Source: Prochlorococcus sp. AG-463-F15
Lineage (GTDB): Bacteria; Cyanobacteriota; Cyanobacteriia; PCC-6307; Cyanobiaceae
NCBI GenBank assembly: GCA_003211755.1
Contig: QCRS01000006.1
Span: 1 to 35,954 of the forward strand
Reading direction: 5' to 3'
DNA length: 35,954 bases
Part shown: positions 32,896 through 35,954 of the stretch, one piece after another
How positions within the stretch are numbered: position 1 is the first letter of the stretch
Layout: every line of letters begins with the position of its first letter
The notes under the pieces: generated by a model
What the model was told of the DNA's origin: nothing
The model's database searches: none
What the model saw: only the letters and a program-made list of their open reading frames with translations
Program-made: the position numbers and the translations under genes

Positions 32896-34535
32896 TTTTT
32901 CAAAAGCTTCTCTACACTAGGACGGTCTAAAAGATAGAAATACAAGCTATTCCTCTTTTCTTTGACCAGTATGTTAGTAGGTTTACCCAATTCAAGATTC
33001 TGTAAATATCTAATAATTTCATCACCTAATAAAGCTTGTACAGCAAGAGGCTGTTCCCCTACAAAAGCTTCTCCAAGCTGAAACAAGTCTTCTCCACTAG
33101 CCTTCTCGACTTGACCTTGAACCCTAATCGGAGAGAAATGACTTGCACCTTCTATAAGCAAAAGACGACTTAATGAATTAGGGGAAGTTGCAAGTAATAA
33201 GCCTAGTTGTTCACTTAAGGCAGGCGTAATCAAATCATAAGTTCCACCTGCCAAGAGAACTGGAATAGAAATCTTTGCACCACTAATGCTTGGCCAAAGT
33301 AATCCACCAAAGCTATTAATTGCAACAATCGCTTTTAATTGAGGGATATTTTGTTGCGCTGGTAATTTCACATCAACCATCTGACATTGCAAAAGCTGGG
33401 AAAGATTAGTTAAAGAAAGTGCATCAAGAGCTTTCTCACAACGTCTATCTAAACCTTCCTCAGGGATTGCTCCAGAGGCTAGGAATGCTGTTAATGCCCC
33501 TAAAGAATGGCCCATCAAAATAAGCTTTTCACCAGGCAATTCCAAATCCCCTTGTTCTTTAGCCTTAAGAACCGATTGAAGATCCCTTAATCGATCAGGA
33601 AGAACTTCTGCACCTGGCGCAGGACTTCTTCCTTCTAGAAGTTCCTGAACAGCCTTTGCATCACTTCCTGGATGTTCAAGTAAAACTACTGGCCATCCAT
33701 TGGCACTAAGCCTATGGGCCAACCAGCGGAAATGGTCAGGAGTCCCTCCCCACCCAGGCATAAAGACAATCCAACTTGATCGGGAAGGTGATGCAGTAGA
33801 AGGTCGCCAAGTTTCTATGGTTAAAGGGTCTGAACGATGGTCAACAACCAAAGTCTTTGATTTTGTCAAAGGTTTTTGAATGTTGGCAAGAACTTCCTCA
33901 GCTTCTGAAGAGCCTTTTGATGGAACAGGCAACCTTCCAAGGTCTAAAACAAGTTGTTGTTGATTTTTAAGCTCAGTTCGCCAGCGATTAGCAAGTTCCA
34001 AAAATGCATCTAAATCAAGATGCAGACTTTCTCCAGGCAATGCCAAGAGAAGGTCCATTGTTGTTACCTGAGGCTGGTTCTCTAGAAGAACTTCAAGAGT
34101 ATTAAAAACTTTGTTTCCACTCTTATCGTCATCCAATCGAATAAGGTCACTCACTTCATCAAGGAGTTGGCGACCTACCCAACTCCTTAAGATCTGACGC
34201 GACATACTGCGATTTTTAATCAAAGGAGCTTTAAGAATCTTTGCGAGTCCAGCCCTACTTTCTAAATCCAGAAGATTTAACCAAGATGAAAGATCCGAGT
34301 CTCTACCTCCATCTAGAGCCCATTCTGACAATTCACGAATTGAATTTGGAATTGACATTCCATCAACCCAATCGACTAAGTCTTTAACGGGAATAGGGAT
34401 CGACATATCTTCAAACTGGAGTTCAAGTCTTTCTGCAGCCTTAAGTGGAGCAACTTGAAAACAGCTGCATATCAGACTGGTCAGCAGTCCAATAAAAATT
34501 CTTTCTCCTGTTGAGCGTCCGGAATCCAACGCCAA
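32892..34535 (-). CDS. alpha/beta hydrolase with DUF1400 domain, exported
   Basis: A 547-aa protein with an N-terminal signal sequence (IFIGLLTSLICSCFQVAPLKA), then a DUF1400 region (LELQFEDMSIPIPVKDLVDW) of about 100 residues, then an alpha/beta hydrolase fold. Visible are the oxyanion segment MPGWGGTPDHFRWLAHRL, nucleophile elbow MGHSLGAL with Ser344, LLAGGTYDLITP with the likely catalytic Asp, and GASHFSP with the likely His. This architecture is common in cyanobacteria; the substrate (lipase/esterase?) is unknown. The start is a TTG at 34535 or 34529. Its 5' end overlaps the divergent MFS gene start. Confidence 0.85.
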   Translation of the reverse strand: MALDSGRSTGERIFIGLLTSLICSCFQVAPLKAAERLELQFEDMSIPIPVKDLVDWVDGMSIPNSIRELSEWALDGGRDSDLSSWLNLLDLESRAGLAKILKAPLIKNRSMSRQILRSWVGRQLLDEVSDLIRLDDDKSGNKVFNTLEVLLENQPQVTTMDLLLALPGESLHLDLDAFLELANRWRTELKNQQQLVLDLGRLPVPSKGSSEAEEVLANIQKPLTKSKTLVVDHRSDPLTIETWRPSTASPSRSSWIVFMPGWGGTPDHFRWLAHRLSANGWPVVLLEHPGSDAKAVQELLEGRSPAPGAEVLPDRLRDLQSVLKAKEQGDLELPGEKLILMGHSLGALTAFLASGAIPEEGLDRRCEKALDALSLTNLSQLLQCQMVDVKLPAQQNIPQLKAIVAINSFGGLLWPSISGAKISIPVLLAGGTYDLITPALSEQLGLLLATSPNSLSRLLLIEGASHFSPIRVQGQVEKASGEDLFQLGEAFVGEQPLAVQALLGDEIIRYLQNLELGKPTNILVKEKRNSLYFYLLDRPSVEKLLKN

Positions 34536-35773
34536 ATCTCACGTACTGGTGGAACCAGTTTCCACCAGGACTGCGCCTTATTTCAAAAATTCGCTTATTA
34601 GCTTCGGCAGGTGCTGGGGGTGTGATCTATCTAACTCCATTGGTTTTCAACCAAATAGAGCTATCTGCAACTGAAATTGGAACAGGACTTGCTAGTGCTG
34701 CATTTGCAGGAACAATTTCTCGCCTTTTTGCAGGAGGGTTACTCGACAAAGGAACAAGTAGCTCATTGGTTGTTAAATGGGCAGCATATTTGGCGATTGT
34801 GGCTGACTTCTGCCTTTTCAATGCGCAAAATTTCGACTCTTTTGTAATTGGGCAAGCTTTACTTGGTGCAGCAGCAGGTCTCTACTGGCCAGCAGTAGAA
34901 CTCGCTGTCCCTTCTAGCTGTGACAGCTTCCCCTCTGGCAAAGGCTTTGCTCTTGTTCGCAGTGCTGATGCATTAGGGACCAGCTTTGGGGCAATACTGG
35001 GCTCTTATATGGCTTTTATAGAGTCGATACGAATGATTTATGTAATAGATGCAATATGTTTGATTCTCCTTCTTTTTTTATTACCTCAAAAAGCTATAAA
35101 AAAGGGAAGTTCCCAACTCTTTAAAAAACTTACAAATAAAAATTTCAACAAAGCAAAAGCAACAATAAGAATGAAAGTGAAATGGTTACCTCAACTTTTT
35201 CCAATACTTGGGCTAAGTCTTCTTGCAACTGGTATCTTCTCGCTCTTACAAAGTGCCTTGCCTCTTGATCTGGTCCGCGGAGGAATCTACCGCCCTCCAC
35301 TTGAAGAAGGTTGGAGCGGTGCCATTCTTGCTCTTCAACTTAGTTTGCTGGTGATATTGCAATGGCCAATAGGGAGATGGTTATCAATGCGCAATCAGAA
35401 ATTTGGACTTGGAATAAGCATTGCAAACTTTTGCATTGGATGCCTACTCCTTGGAATATCAGCCATATGGGAAAGAGGAATTATCTTGGTTTTAATCGCC
35501 CAATTGCCTTTAGCAATTGCTTTAGCTGCATTTCTACCCACTGCAACTGAAGCCATAATTCAAATTTCCCCTAAAGAACACAGGGGAATTGCAATGGCTT
35601 TATTCTCACAATGTTTTGCAATTAGTGCATTAATTGCTCCGATTGCAGCAGGAAGAGTTATTGATCTTCAAGGCAATGGGATGACGATTTGGTTAGTAAT
35701 GAGCCTAAGTTGTCTATTAATGCTTCCATTAACAAGATCTCAAAAACTAATTCAGCGCGAATATTCAAGATAG
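34511..35773 (+). CDS. MFS family transporter
   Basis: A 420-aa membrane protein with about 12 hydrophobic segments in two halves separated by a basic loop (KKLTNKNFNKAKATIRMKVK). The motif A-like RLFAGGLLDKG follows the second helix, and GQALLGAAAGLYWPAVE lies later in the N-half. It belongs to the major facilitator superfamily, with the closest resemblance to sugar/drug efflux-type carriers; substrate unknown. The start is TTG 34511, 25 bp inside the divergent hydrolase gene start, so one or both starts might be further in. No ATG is near. Confidence 0.85.
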   Translation: MSVRNPTPNLTYWWNQFPPGLRLISKIRLLASAGAGGVIYLTPLVFNQIELSATEIGTGLASAAFAGTISRLFAGGLLDKGTSSSLVVKWAAYLAIVADFCLFNAQNFDSFVIGQALLGAAAGLYWPAVELAVPSSCDSFPSGKGFALVRSADALGTSFGAILGSYMAFIESIRMIYVIDAICLILLLFLLPQKAIKKGSSQLFKKLTNKNFNKAKATIRMKVKWLPQLFPILGLSLLATGIFSLLQSALPLDLVRGGIYRPPLEEGWSGAILALQLSLLVILQWPIGRWLSMRNQKFGLGISIANFCIGCLLLGISAIWERGIILVLIAQLPLAIALAAFLPTATEAIIQISPKEHRGIAMALFSQCFAISALIAPIAAGRVIDLQGNGMTIWLVMSLSCLLMLPLTRSQKLIQREYSR

Positions 35774-35792
35774 AAGAAGAGTTTATAAGCAA

Positions 35793-35815
35793 ATTAAAAT
35801 TCTCCAAAAGGAGAA
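35793..35815 (-). terminator. possible terminator of the minus-strand gene at the right edge
   Basis: Read on the minus strand, TTCTCC and GGAGAA pair around a TTTT loop (35800-35815) and are followed by TTTTAATTT. A second hairpin (35836-35852, AATTGC/GCAATT) overlaps the stop codon of the same gene. Stem lengths are only 6 bp. Confidence 0.45.
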
Positions 35816-35850
35816 GGTTGATAAATCAATCAATAAATTGCCTGTTGCAA

Positions 35851-35954
35851 TTAAGTAATATCAATCAAAACTCCTTCTCTCTCCAGTTCTATTAAACGTC
35901 TTTCTCTTAAAAAAAGGAATAATGGCGCCGAAAAGGCAAAAGCAATAGTAAATG
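35851..35954 (-). CDS. partial C-terminus of an unidentified, probably membrane protein
   Basis: An open frame enters from the right edge and ends at TAA 35851-35853. The visible 33 residues run FTIAFAFSAPLFLFLRERR and then an acidic LIELEREGVLIDIT. A hydrophobic helix followed by a charged tail suggests the end of a membrane protein. The 5' part is outside the window, so no family can be assigned. The stop is followed by two hairpins on this strand, which supports a real gene end. Confidence 0.45.
   Translation of the reverse strand, partial: FTIAFAFSAPLFLFLRERRLIELEREGVLIDIT

Overview
The window looks like a stretch of core chromosome from a marine picocyanobacterium, most probably Prochlorococcus. 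The DNA is AT-rich (by eye about 40% GC). It carries oxygenic-phototroph genes: chlI, petG, a cytochrome cM-like gene, lycopene cyclase, crtE, and the zwf-opcA pair. The small RNA Yfr1 lies between guaB3 and trxA, as is known for this group. I see no rRNA, tRNA, CRISPR array, insertion sequence, integrase or phage gene. Genes are packed tightly, with many 1-17 bp overlaps and frequent GTG or TTG starts.

Layout. Positions 1-4351 (+) hold zwf, opcA and cobB (NADPH supply through the oxidative pentose phosphate route, and corrin-ring amidation). Positions 4421-8257 (-) look like one operon read folD, crtE, DUF212, RecD-like helicase, with GTGA/ATGA-type stop-start overlaps. Positions 8328-10403 (+) encode a membrane 7TM-HD phosphodiesterase. 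Positions 10519-13308 (-) carry leuA and three small genes: an 80-aa orphan, an MTH1187-family thiamine-binding protein and a small membrane protein. Positions 13659-15227 (+) encode a GH57 glucan-branching enzyme whose 3' end overlaps the convergent lycopene cyclase gene, which follows gyrA (15211-19079, -).

Positions 19483-24270 (+) carry a CAAD/CURT1-like membrane protein, guaB3, Yfr1, trxA, hisH, rsmD, cytM-like and a TrmJ-like methyltransferase. petG (37 aa) is encoded on the other strand, between and partly overlapping rsmD. Positions 24301-29904 (+) hold a class A beta-lactamase-like serine hydrolase, chlI, ruvC, 5-formyl-THF cyclo-ligase, sufE and hom. Positions 30059-32895 (+) hold a 59-aa orphan and a dipeptide/nickel-type ABC binding protein plus one permease. 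The right end holds a DUF1400 alpha/beta hydrolase (-) and an MFS transporter (+) whose 5' ends overlap, and the 3' end of one more minus-strand gene.

These are mostly housekeeping genes: NADPH generation, cofactor synthesis (folate, cobyrinate, chlorophyll, carotenoid), nucleotide and amino-acid synthesis, DNA repair and topology, and photosynthetic electron transfer. I did not find a clearly new multi-gene system. The signals most worth checking are the Yfr1 locus, the structured leaders at leuA and the GH57 gene, the mini-ORF chain before chlI, the serine hydrolase that appears to lack the beta-lactamase deacylation glutamate, and the incomplete ABC transporter.
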